Assembly (NCBI RefSeq): GCF_017813365.1
Contig: NZ_JAGIZA010000013.1
Location: 1-64,000 of the forward strand
DNA: 64,000 bases
Source of the DNA: Roseomonas indoligenes
Lineage (GTDB): Bacteria; Pseudomonadota; Alphaproteobacteria; Acetobacterales; Acetobacteraceae
Direction: 5' to 3'
In this document: in pieces, positions 45,601 through 53,882 of the stretch
Layout: every line of letters begins with the position of its first letter
Position numbering within the stretch: the stretch's first letter is position 1
Position numbers and translations under genes: made by a program
Notes under the pieces: generated by a model
Database searches by the model: none
What the model was told of the DNA's origin: nothing
Seen by the model: the letters and a program-made list of their open reading frames with translations, nothing else

Positions 45601-46953
45601 ATGAGGACCATCGAAGACGCTGCCCGCGCCCTGCAGGCCGGCGAGATCACATCCGCGGCCCTGGTGGAGGAAGCCCTGGCCCGCATCGCCGACCCGGCCG
45701 GAGAAGGCGCCCGCGCCTTCGTCGCCGTGCAGGCCGATGCCGCACGCGCCACCGCCGGCGCCATGGACGCGCTGCGCCGCGCCAACCGCGCCCCCTCCCG
45801 CTACGCCGGCATCCCCATCAGCGTGAAGGACCTCTTCGACCAGGCGGGGATCACCACCACCGCCGGATCGCGCGCGCGGCGGGACGCACCGCCCGCCACC
45901 GCCACCGCCCCGGCCATCGCCCGGCTGGAACGCGCGGGCTTCGTCGTGCTCGGCCGCACCAATATGGTGGAATTCGCCTTCTCCGGCACCGGCCTCAACC
46001 CGCACCACGGCACCCCCGCCGCGCCCTGGGACCGCGCCAGCACGCCGCGCGCCCCTGGCGGCTCCTCCTCCGGCGCCGCCGTCGCCGTCGCGGACGGCAT
46101 GGGCTTCGGCGCCATCGGCTCCGATACGGGCGGCTCCTGCCGCGTCCCGGCCGCCCTCTGCGGCATCACCGGCTTCAAGCCCACCGCCCGCCGCGTTCCC
46201 CTGGCCGGCGCCTTCCCCCTCTCCACCACCCTCGACAGCATCGGCCCCCTCGCGCCCAGCGTCGCCTGCTGCGCCGTGCTGGACGCGGTCATGGCCGGGG
46301 AGGAGGACGCCACAGCCCCGCAGGCCAGCCCGCTGGAGGGCCTGCGCCTCGGCCTGCCCAGCAACACCATCCTCTTCGACGGGCTGGACCCGGCCGTCAT
46401 CGCCGCCTTCGACATCGCCCTGCGCCGCCTGGAAGCCGCCGGCGCGAAGCTGATCGACCTGGACCTGCCGGAGCTGGCGGAGATCCCCCGCGCCACCGCC
46501 CGCGGCAACTTCCCCGCCGCCGAGGCCTGGGCCCTGCACCGGGACCTCATCACCCGCTCTCGCGACCTCTACGACCCCTTCGTCCTCGCCCGCATTGAGC
46601 TCGGGGAGAGGATGACGGCCGCCGACCTCTACGACCTCACCGCCGCCCGCGCCCGCATCATCGCCGCCGTCGCGCCCCGCACCGCGCCCTTCGACGCCAT
46701 TCTCTCCCCCACCTGCCCGATCACCCCGCCCGCCATCGCGGACCTCGAAACCGCCGAGGCCTTCAACCGCACCAACCTCCTGCTGCTGCGGAACACCAGC
46801 ATCGGCAACTTCCTGGACCGCTGCTCCATCAGCATCCCCTGCCAGGCGGAAGGCGAGGTGCCGGTCGGCCTCATGCTGACGGGCGAGACTATGGGCGACA
46901 CGCGACTCCTCGCCGTGGCCCGCGCCGTGGAGGAGGCGCTGCGAACGGCCTAG
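45601..46953 (+). CDS. Amidase (amidase signature family)
   Basis: 450 residues. The Ser-cisSer-Lys machinery is visible: Lys in PISVKDLFDQAG, the cis-Ser in APGGSSSGAAVAVADG and the nucleophile in SDTGGSCRVPAALCG. The gene has glutamyl-tRNA amidotransferase-A-like architecture but no GatB or GatC neighbours, so a stand-alone amide hydrolase. It is divergent from the TRAP operon with 150 bp between starts; a 14-bp palindrome (GGCCCT and AGGGCC, 45471-45484) lies in that gap. Substrate unknown. Confidence 0.93.
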   Translation: MRTIEDAARALQAGEITSAALVEEALARIADPAGEGARAFVAVQADAARATAGAMDALRRANRAPSRYAGIPISVKDLFDQAGITTTAGSRARRDAPPATATAPAIARLERAGFVVLGRTNMVEFAFSGTGLNPHHGTPAAPWDRASTPRAPGGSSSGAAVAVADGMGFGAIGSDTGGSCRVPAALCGITGFKPTARRVPLAGAFPLSTTLDSIGPLAPSVACCAVLDAVMAGEEDATAPQASPLEGLRLGLPSNTILFDGLDPAVIAAFDIALRRLEAAGAKLIDLDLPELAEIPRATARGNFPAAEAWALHRDLITRSRDLYDPFVLARIELGERMTAADLYDLTAARARIIAAVAPRTAPFDAILSPTCPITPPAIADLETAEAFNRTNLLLLRNTSIGNFLDRCSISIPCQAEGEVPVGLMLTGETMGDTRLLAVARAVEEALRTA

Positions 46954-47180
46954 CCCCTCCGGGGCCGCCCCGGACGCCGTCCGCAACCACATGCGACAAC
47001 CCGAAGGAAATTCTTTCACCCGCCGGAGCGCCGGGAAGCGACGACATCCCCGCCCTTACGCAATGGTGAAGCCCTGGACTCTTGATGCCCACGCCCAGGG
47101 CCCCAGGATTGTACCTGCCTTTCCGGACGCTCCCCCATGCCCCCTGCCCCGCTCCCCGCCCCACGGAGAAACGACGCCGC

Positions 47181-48263
47181 ATGAGGCTCGTCGTCTTCGG
47201 CCTCGCCGTCTCCTCCTCCTGGGGGAACGGCCACGCGGCGCTCTGGCGCGCCCTCATCGCCGCCCTGCTGGCCGAAGGCCACCGCGTCACCTTCTTCGAG
47301 CGCGACGTCCCCTACTACGCCGAGAACCGCGACCTCCACGCCCTGCCCGAGGGCGGCGAGCTCGTCCTCTACAAGGACTGGGACGAAGCCCTGCTCAAGG
47401 CCCGCCACGCCCTCGCCGAATGCGACGCCGGCATGGTCACTTCCTACTGCCCGGACGCGGGGGCGGCCACGGCGCTGCTGATGGACTCCCGCGCCCTCCG
47501 CGTCTTCTACGACCTCGACACCCCCGTCACCCTCGCCCGCCTCGATGCCGGCGAGGATGTCGGCTACATTGGCCCCGAAGGCCTGGGCGGCTTCGACCTC
47601 GTCCTTTCCTACACCGGCGGCGCCGCGCTGGATGCGCTCCGCACCCGCCTCGGCGCCCGCCGCGTCGCCCCCCTCTACGGCTCCGCCGATCCCGCCATCC
47701 ACGCCCCGGCACCGGCCCCCGCGGACCGCTACGCCCTCTCCTACCTCGGCACCTATGCCGAGGACCGGCAGGCCGCCCTCGAAACCCTCTTCCTCGCCCC
47801 CGCACGCCAGCGCCCGGACGCCCGCTTCGTCATCGGCGGTGCCCAGTACCCCCAGAGCTTCCCCTGGGGCACGAACATCTGGTTCCGCCGCCACCTCCCC
47901 CCGCCCGAGCACGCGGCCTTCTACGCCGGCTCCCGCCTCACCCTGAACATCACCCGCGCCGCCATGGCCGCCTCTGGCTGGTGCCCCTCCGGCCGCCTCT
48001 TCGAGGCCGCTGCCTGCAACGTCGCTCTCCTCTCCGACAACTGGGAGGGCCTCGACACCTTCTTCGAGCCCGGCCGCGAAATCCTCATCGCCTCCACCAC
48101 CGAGGAAGCCCTCGCCGCCATCGACCTCTCCGACGAAGCGATCGCCACCATCGCCCGCCGCGGCCGCGAACGCTGCCTCGCCGAGCACACCGCCGCCCGC
48201 CGCGCGCGCGAGATGGTCGAAGCCATCGAGGCCGCCTCCTCCCCGGCCCTCTCCCGCGCATGA
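47181..48263 (+). CDS. CgeB-type glycosyltransferase
   Basis: 360 residues. The fold resembles the CgeB/glycosyltransferase 4-like group (MRLVVFGLAVSSSWGNGHAA; DLVLSYTGGAALDALRTRLG; LTLNITRAAMAASGWCPSGR; LFEAAACNVALLSDNWEG; FEPGREILIASTTEEALAAI). The start at 47181 has GGAG 12 bases upstream and fits the family. It probably transfers a sugar to an unknown acceptor in the operon that follows. Intergenic repeat copy 4 separates it from the next gene, so co-transcription is uncertain. Confidence 0.85.
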   Translation: MRLVVFGLAVSSSWGNGHAALWRALIAALLAEGHRVTFFERDVPYYAENRDLHALPEGGELVLYKDWDEALLKARHALAECDAGMVTSYCPDAGAATALLMDSRALRVFYDLDTPVTLARLDAGEDVGYIGPEGLGGFDLVLSYTGGAALDALRTRLGARRVAPLYGSADPAIHAPAPAPADRYALSYLGTYAEDRQAALETLFLAPARQRPDARFVIGGAQYPQSFPWGTNIWFRRHLPPPEHAAFYAGSRLTLNITRAAMAASGWCPSGRLFEAAACNVALLSDNWEGLDTFFEPGREILIASTTEEALAAIDLSDEAIATIARRGRERCLAEHTAARRAREMVEAIEAASSPALSRA

Positions 48264-48280
48264 AGGCAGCCCCGGTGGCC

Positions 48281-48520
48281 CCAGGTGAGGCTTTGCCTCC
48301 CCTGGAACCCCTCCACCGGGGTGGCAACGGCCACCCCGGACCCCGCGATCGGGCTACCGCGGATACGATGCCCGCTGCTTCGCGTTGGGCACGAATCACC
48401 ACGTCCCACGCCGAGGGTCATGGACCCTCGGCGCACGACAGCCGCACATTCCGCGGCAGCCCGACAGAAAAAGATGAGGGGTGGGTTTCAGGGAGGGGAG
48501 AATTCCTTCTTCCCTCCCTG
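48281..48520 (-). repeat. Intergenic four-hairpin element, copy 4
   Basis: Full copy on the minus strand. Hairpin 1 is 48489-48520 (14-bp stem with one mismatch, GGAA loop). The linker CATCTTTTTCTGTCGGGC precedes hairpin 2 (48409-48433, perfect 11 bp). The motif GGTAGCCCGATCG precedes hairpin 3 (48316-48339, perfect 10 bp). Hairpin 4 is 48281-48305 (11 bp, one mismatch), starting 17 bases after the CgeB-type gene's stop codon. Arms differ from copies 3 and 5 while pairing is kept. Confidence 0.9.
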
Positions 48521-48543
48521 AGGCCACCCGGAGCACCAGCAGC

Positions 48544-49299
48544 ATGACGAAGACCTGGGGCATCATCCCCGCCGCCGGCCAGGGCACGCGCATCCAGCCC
48601 CTCGCCTTCTCGAAGGAGCTGCTCCCGGTGGGAAGCCGCATCGACGAGAACGGCACGGAGCGCCCGCGCGCCGTCAGCGAGCACCTCGTCGAACGCATGG
48701 TCCTCGGCGGCGCGGACCGCATCCTCTTCGTCATCTCGCCGCTGAAGTCGGACATCCTCCGCTACTACGGCGCCCGCTACGGCACGGCCGACATCGCCTA
48801 TGCCGTGCAGGAGCGCGCGGCGGGCCTCTGCGACGCCATCTTCCGCGCCGTTCCCTTCGTGCGGGACGACGAATGCGTCCTCATCGGCCTGCCCGACACC
48901 GTCTGGTTCCCCGCGGACGCGCTGCGCCGCCTGCCGGACGACCGCCTCGCCTTCCTTCTCTTCCCCGTGGAGAACCCCGCGCTCTTCGACGCCGTGGACA
49001 CGGACGAGGAAGGCCGCGTGCGCGAGATCCAGGTGAAGCGCCCCGATGCCGCCACGCACTGGATCTGGGGCGCATTCAAGATGCCCGGCCACGTCTTCCG
49101 CGCGCTGCACGCACTCTGGGAGGCGAGGGAACGGCAGGACGAATACATCGGAACCCTCGTCAACGCCTGGATCGCCCGCGGCAACAGTGCATGGGGCATC
49201 CGCGCCGGCACCAGCTACGTGGACACCGGCACGCTGAACGGCTACCGCGACGCCTCCCGCCTCCTCGACGTGCCGCAGCAGGCCGGAGAAACCGCATGA
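48544..49299 (+). CDS. Sugar nucleotidyltransferase
   Basis: 251 residues. The NTP_transferase signature GIIPAAGQGTRIQPLAFSKE is intact (GxGTR, then Lys-Glu), and AFLLFPVENPALFDAV with a later THWIWGAFKMPG follows the nucleotidyltransferase fold. It activates a sugar-1-phosphate with a nucleotide; which pair is unknown. It begins a five-junction chain of overlapping genes: the next gene starts at ATGA over its stop. It likely supplies the donor for the glycosyltransferases nearby. Confidence 0.87.
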   Translation: MTKTWGIIPAAGQGTRIQPLAFSKELLPVGSRIDENGTERPRAVSEHLVERMVLGGADRILFVISPLKSDILRYYGARYGTADIAYAVQERAAGLCDAIFRAVPFVRDDECVLIGLPDTVWFPADALRRLPDDRLAFLLFPVENPALFDAVDTDEEGRVREIQVKRPDAATHWIWGAFKMPGHVFRALHALWEARERQDEYIGTLVNAWIARGNSAWGIRAGTSYVDTGTLNGYRDASRLLDVPQQAGETA

Positions 49300-50105
49300 G
49301 CAACTGGACACCCGAAGCCATCGCCGCCCGCGCGGCCGAGCTCGGCCCCTGGTTCCACAACCTCGACCTGCGGGGCGTCCGCACCGCGCCCGACCACTTC
49401 CTCGGCGACTACCCCGCCAACAAGTTCCGCAACTTCGCCCACGTCATCCCCGCCGACCTCACGGGCAAGACCGTGCTCGACATCGGCTGCAACGGCGGCT
49501 TCTACTCGATGGAGATGAAGCGCCGCGGCGCCGCCCGTGTGCTCGGCATCGACTTCGACGAGGACTACCTGGCCCAGGCCCGCTTCGCCGCCGAGGTGGA
49601 AGGCCTGGACATCGAGTTCCGCCGCCTCTCCGTCTACGACGTCGCCCGCCTCGGCGAGCGCTTCGACGTGGTGGTCTTCATGGGCGTGCTCTACCACCTC
49701 CGCCACCCGCTCCTGGCGCTGGACCTCATCTTCGAGCACGTCGCCGGCGACCTCCTCCTCTACCAGTCCATGCAGCGCGGCAGCGACGAGATCGCAAGGA
49801 TCCCGCCCAACCCGCCCTTCACGGAAACCGCGATCTTCGACGAGCCCGGCTACCCCAAGCTGCACTTCATCGAGGGCGAGTACTCCAACGACTTCACCAA
49901 CTGGTGGGCGCCCAACCGCGCCGCCTCCGCCGCCATGCTCCGCTCCGCGGGCTTCACGATCGAGGCCGAGCCGGAACCGGAGGTCTTCCTCTGCCGCCGC
50001 GCGAAGCGCGACCAATCCTTCTACGGCGCCGTCTATCCCGCGCGCGGCCCGGACGACGCGGAAGGCGGCGGCACCGCGCCGACGGCGCCGGACGTTTCAA
50101 CCTGA
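49296..50105 (+). CDS. SAM-dependent methyltransferase (TIGR04290-like)
   Basis: 269 residues. WFHNLDLRGVRTAPDHFLGD and FRNFAHVIPADLTGKTVLDI then GCNGGFYSMEMKRRGA are the class I SAM site, resembling the tRNA-mo5U methyltransferase-like family TIGR04290. GVLYHLRHPLLALDLI and NWWAPNRAASAAMLRSAGF match the C-terminal half. It overlaps the upstream gene by ATGA and the next by CTGA. Methyl acceptor unknown; a glycan is favoured by the neighbours. Confidence 0.83.
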   Translation: MSNWTPEAIAARAAELGPWFHNLDLRGVRTAPDHFLGDYPANKFRNFAHVIPADLTGKTVLDIGCNGGFYSMEMKRRGAARVLGIDFDEDYLAQARFAAEVEGLDIEFRRLSVYDVARLGERFDVVVFMGVLYHLRHPLLALDLIFEHVAGDLLLYQSMQRGSDEIARIPPNPPFTETAIFDEPGYPKLHFIEGEYSNDFTNWWAPNRAASAAMLRSAGFTIEAEPEPEVFLCRRAKRDQSFYGAVYPARGPDDAEGGGTAPTAPDVST

Positions 50106-50887
50106 ACACGCAGGACCTGCTCGCGCGCCTTGCCGCGCGCGCGCCGGTGGAGGCGCCGGCGGCTCTCGTCATCGCGCATCCCGATGACGAGACCCTTGCC
50201 GCCGGCGCCGTCCTCCCCCTGTTCCGGAACCTGCTCATCGTGCAGGTGACGGACGGCGCCCCGCGCAACCTCGCGGACGCCAACGCTGCCGGCTTCGCCA
50301 CCGCCGAGGCCTATGCCGAAGCCCGCGCCCGCGAACTGGAAGCCGCGCTGGCCATCGGCAACGTCCACGCCGCGCACACCACCCTCGGCGCCGCCGACCA
50401 GGGCGCCGCCCACGCCATGCCCGAACTCGCCCGCGCCCTCGCGGCCAGGCTGCAGGCGCACGACACGCAGGCCGTCCTTACCCACGCCTATGAGGGCGGC
50501 CACCCCGACCACGATGCCACCGCCCTCATCGCCGCCGCCGCCGCGCGCCTCGCAGGCATCGAGACCCTGATCGAGTTCCCGCTCTACCACGCGGCCGAGC
50601 ACGGCTGGGCCGTCGCTACCTTCCTCCCCGGCCCCGCCCCCACCACCCTCGACCTCACGCCGGAGGAACAGTCCCGCAAGCGCGCCATGCTCGCCGCCTT
50701 CGCCACACAGCGATCCACCCTCGCCCAGTTCCCGGTGGCGCAGGAACACTTCCGCCCCGCCCCGGCCCACGACTTCACCGCCCCGCCCCGTCCCGGCCAG
50801 CCCCTCTATGAGCGCTACGGCTGGGGCCTGGACTTCGCCCGCTGGCGCGAACTCGCCGCCGCCGCGCAACGCGACCTCGCGCGATGA
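50102..50887 (+). CDS. PIG-L-family deacetylase
   Basis: 261 residues with the zinc motif HPDDETLAAGAVLPL and a second metal/catalytic site GGHPDHDATALI, as in MshB/BshB-type N-acetylglucosaminyl deacetylases. No ATG, GTG or TTG precedes the conserved start closely enough except a GTG at 50147; a CTG at 50102 overlaps the methyltransferase stop (CTGA) in the same way other genes here overlap, and gives a fuller N-terminus. It probably removes an acetyl group from an amino sugar made by the neighbouring GT4. Confidence 0.87.
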   Translation: MNTQDLLARLAARAPVEAPAALVIAHPDDETLAAGAVLPLFRNLLIVQVTDGAPRNLADANAAGFATAEAYAEARARELEAALAIGNVHAAHTTLGAADQGAAHAMPELARALAARLQAHDTQAVLTHAYEGGHPDHDATALIAAAAARLAGIETLIEFPLYHAAEHGWAVATFLPGPAPTTLDLTPEEQSRKRAMLAAFATQRSTLAQFPVAQEHFRPAPAHDFTAPPRPGQPLYERYGWGLDFARWRELAAAAQRDLAR

Positions 50888-51936
50888 ACGCCGCCCCCCT
50901 CACGATCCTCTCCGTCGCCTATCCCCTGGCCCCCGTCGGCCCGGATTCCGTCGGCGGCGCCGAACAGGTCCTCTCCACCCTCGACCACGCCCTCCACGCC
51001 GCCGGCCACCGCTCCATCGTCATCGCGCAGGAGGGCTCGACCACCGCCGGCACCCTCCGCCCCATCCCCCGCCCGGCCGGCCCGCTCGACGAGGCCGCCA
51101 CCCGCCGCGCCCAGGCCGAGACCGCGAACGCCATCGCCGCCACCCTCGCCGAAACCCCGGTGGACGCGATCCACCTCCACGGCATCGACTTCCACGCCTA
51201 CCTCCCGCCCCCGGGCCCCCCGGTCCTGGCCACCCTCCACCTCCCCCCGGGCTGGTACACCGCCCCCGCCCTCGCCCCCGTGCGCCCGCGCACCTGGCTC
51301 CACACGGTTTCCACGGCCCAGCACGCCGCCCTCCCGCCCGGCTGCACCGCCGTCCTCCCCCCCATCCCCAATGGCGTCCCGGTGGAGGAACTCGCCACCG
51401 CCCGCCACGCCCCGCGCAGCTACGCCCTCACCCTCGGCCGCATCTGCGAGGAAAAGGGCCAGCACCACGCGCTGGAGGCCGCCCACCGCGCCGGCATCCC
51501 CCTCCTCATCGGCGGCGCCGTCTTCCCCTACCCCGCCCACGAGCAGTTCTTCGCCGACCACATCAGGCCCTGCCTGGACGCGCGCCGCCGCTTCCTCGGC
51601 CCCCTCGGCTTCACCCGGAAGCGCCGCCTGCTCGCCGCCGCCCGCTGCCTCCTGGTCCCCAGCACCGCGCCCGAGACCAGCTCCCTCGTCGCCATGGAGG
51701 CCGCCGCCTGCGGCACCCCCGTCATCGCCTTCCGCTCCGGCGCCCTGCCCGAAGTGGTGGAGGATGGCGTCACCGGCTTCCTCGTGAACGACGCCACGGA
51801 AATGGCCGAGGCCATCCCCCTCGCCGACACCCTGGACCGGCCGGCCATCCGCGAAACCGCCCGCGCCCGCTTCTCCCGCACCCGCATGGCCGCCAGCTAC
51901 ATCGCCCTCTACAGACAGCTATGCGCCACGACCTGA
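50884..51936 (+). CDS. Family 4 glycosyltransferase
   Basis: 350 residues. Start MNAAPLTILSVAYPLAPVGP with GGAEQVLSTLDHALHAAGHR is the GT4 acceptor loop; ALTLGRICEEKGQHHALEAA and VPSTAPETSSLVAMEAAACG carry the nucleotide-sugar site with the EX7E motif. It overlaps the deacetylase stop as ATGA and the next gene by 16 bases. The pairing GT4 plus PIG-L recalls MshA-MshB and BshA-BshB, but the acceptor here is unknown. Confidence 0.92.
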   Translation: MNAAPLTILSVAYPLAPVGPDSVGGAEQVLSTLDHALHAAGHRSIVIAQEGSTTAGTLRPIPRPAGPLDEAATRRAQAETANAIAATLAETPVDAIHLHGIDFHAYLPPPGPPVLATLHLPPGWYTAPALAPVRPRTWLHTVSTAQHAALPPGCTAVLPPIPNGVPVEELATARHAPRSYALTLGRICEEKGQHHALEAAHRAGIPLLIGGAVFPYPAHEQFFADHIRPCLDARRRFLGPLGFTRKRRLLAAARCLLVPSTAPETSSLVAMEAAACGTPVIAFRSGALPEVVEDGVTGFLVNDATEMAEAIPLADTLDRPAIRETARARFSRTRMAASYIALYRQLCATT

Positions 51937-52910
51937 TCACCACGAACGAGGCCATCCCCGCCCTGCGCGAGGAATGGGAAGCCCTTTGGCGCCGCGCCGG
52001 CGCCCGCCCGTTCCAGTCCCCGGCCTGGCTCCTTCCGTGGTGGAGCATCTTCGGCACCGCCCACCCCCGCATCGCCGCCCTGCGTGACGAAGGCGGCACC
52101 CTCCGCGCCCTCCTCCCCCTCTACCGGCTGGAGGAAGCGGGAACCGCCAAGCTCCTCCCCATGGGCGTCGGCATCACCGACTACACCGACGCCCTGCTCG
52201 ACCCCGAAGCCCCGCCGGACGCCGTCACCCACCTCCTCGCCACCGCCCTGGCGAGTGAGACCGCCCCCTGCGACCTCCCCGACCTCCCCCCCGACGCCGC
52301 CCTCCTCGCCGCCCCACCCCCACAGGGCTGGCGCGCCGAAACCTGGCCCGGCGAGCCCTGCCCCGTCCTCACCCTGCCGGACAGCATCGAGGCCCTGCGC
52401 GGCCCGATTTCCTCCAACACCCTCCGCAAGCTCCGCATGTCCCGCCACCGCGCCGACCGCGCCGGCGGCTGGTCCGCCACCACCGCAAGACCCGAGGACG
52501 TCCCCGCCCTGTGGGAACACCTCGTCGCCCTGCACCAGTCCCGCTGGACCCGCAAAGGCGAGGAGGGCGGCGTCCTCGCCGACCCGAAGGTCCTCGCCTT
52601 CCACCGCACCGCCCTGCCCGAGCTGCAGGCCGCCGGCGCCCTCCGCCTCCACGCCCTGAAGATCGGTGGAGAGACCGCCGCCGTCTTCCACACCCTCGCC
52701 GGCCCGGACCGCCTGCACCTCTACATCGGCGGCTTCGACGAGACCCGCGCCTTCGAGAGCCCCGGCACCCTCCTCCTCGGCCACCTCATCGAATCCGCCG
52801 TCACGGAAGGCCTGCGCGAGGTCCACTTCCTCCGCGGCGCCGAGCCTTACAAATACAGCTGGGGCGCACAGGACCGCCCCAATACCGGCCGCCGCCTCAC
52901 CCGCGCATGA
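51921..52910 (+). CDS. CelD/BcsL-family (GNAT-like) acyltransferase
   Basis: 329 residues. N-terminal FQSPAWLLPWWSIFGTAHPR and central ISSNTLRKLRMSRHRADRAG then LWEHLVALHQSRWTRKGEEG, with GGFDETRAFESPGTLLLGHL and VHFLRGAEPYKYSWGA, fit the Pfam group of CelD/BcsL GNAT-fold acyltransferases. These add acyl or amino-acyl groups to polysaccharide or small molecules. It starts inside the GT4 gene (16 bp overlap) and its stop overlaps the next start. Substrate unknown. Confidence 0.85.
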   Translation: MRHDLITTNEAIPALREEWEALWRRAGARPFQSPAWLLPWWSIFGTAHPRIAALRDEGGTLRALLPLYRLEEAGTAKLLPMGVGITDYTDALLDPEAPPDAVTHLLATALASETAPCDLPDLPPDAALLAAPPPQGWRAETWPGEPCPVLTLPDSIEALRGPISSNTLRKLRMSRHRADRAGGWSATTARPEDVPALWEHLVALHQSRWTRKGEEGGVLADPKVLAFHRTALPELQAAGALRLHALKIGGETAAVFHTLAGPDRLHLYIGGFDETRAFESPGTLLLGHLIESAVTEGLREVHFLRGAEPYKYSWGAQDRPNTGRRLTRA

Positions 52911-53773
52911 GCGATCCCATCGCCCTCTGCCTCGCCGGCCAGCTCTCCCCGGAGGTGGCCCTCGCCCGCCTCCTCCTCACCGGCACCGCGCCCGACCAGA
53001 TTCCCGCCCGGCTCGTCCATCACCAGGCCCCCGGAAACCCCGCCTGGCACCGCCTCCACGCCCTCGCTGCCCGGGCCGATGCCCTCGAATCCCTCGCCGC
53101 CATGCTCCGCGAGGCCGAGGTGGACCACGACCCCACAAACGCCGCCCCCGAGGCCGCGATCGCCACCATAGCCCGCATTTTCGACCGCGCCGTCGCCCGC
53201 GCCCCGGAGGCCAGCGTCGCCGCCTATTCCCTGAACGACCCCGCCATCCTCGCCGCCGCCACGGAAGAGATCCTCGCCTGGCTCAAGGCCGAGGCCCTCA
53301 TCGCCCCCACCACGGACGTGCTGGACCTCGGCTGCGGCATCGGCCGCGTCGCCGCCGCCCTTGCCCCCCATTGCCGCAGCGTCCTCGCCCTCGACGTCTC
53401 GCCGGGCATGATCGAGGAAGCCCGCCGCCGCCACGGCAACCTCCCCAACCTCCGCTTCGCCACCACCCCCGGCACCGGCCTCGCCGACCACCCCCGGGCC
53501 GGTTTCGACCTTATCCTATCCGTGGACAGCTTCCCCTACCTCGTCCAGGCCGGCATCGCCGAAGCCCACCTGCAGGACGCCGCCCGCCTCCTCCGCCCCA
53601 ATGGCGCCCTCGCCATCCTCAATCTCTCCTATCGCGGAGACCCCGAGGCCGACCGCGCCGACGCCGCCCGCTGGGCCACGGAAGGCGGCTGGCACCTCAC
53701 CGCCAACGGCACCAACCCCTTCACCCTCTGGGACGGCTGCGCCTTCCTGCTCCGGCGCCCGGAAAGCGCCTGA
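52907..53773 (+). CDS. Class I SAM methyltransferase
   Basis: 288 residues. An N-terminal about 110-residue helical extension precedes the methyltransferase domain with VLDLGCGIGRVAAALAPHC and ILSVDSFPYLVQAGIAEAHL, and the end NGTNPFTLWDGCAFLLRR matches small-molecule methyltransferases. It overlaps the upstream acyltransferase by ATGA and ends the overlapped gene chain. No SD-independent start problem. Acceptor unknown. Confidence 0.88.
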   Translation: MSDPIALCLAGQLSPEVALARLLLTGTAPDQIPARLVHHQAPGNPAWHRLHALAARADALESLAAMLREAEVDHDPTNAAPEAAIATIARIFDRAVARAPEASVAAYSLNDPAILAAATEEILAWLKAEALIAPTTDVLDLGCGIGRVAAALAPHCRSVLALDVSPGMIEEARRRHGNLPNLRFATTPGTGLADHPRAGFDLILSVDSFPYLVQAGIAEAHLQDAARLLRPNGALAILNLSYRGDPEADRADAARWATEGGWHLTANGTNPFTLWDGCAFLLRRPESA

Positions 53774-53821
53774 GGGGCTGCCCACCCCGGCCTTCACGCC
53801 GGTCCCGCTCACCCCACCCTT

Positions 53822-53875
53822 TCTCACGATGACCAGCCGCCCTATCTGTCATCACCACAACAGCACATCGTGAGA
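53822..53875 (+). promoter_or_regulatory. Inverted repeat before the ATP-grasp gene
   Basis: TCTCACGATG (53822-53831) is exactly complementary to CATCGTGAGA (53866-53875), separated by 34 bases and ending seven bases before the start codon at 53883. It could form an RNA stem around the ribosome binding region or act as a protein site. No match to a known riboswitch class. Confidence 0.4.
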
Positions 53876-53882
53876 CGCCAGA

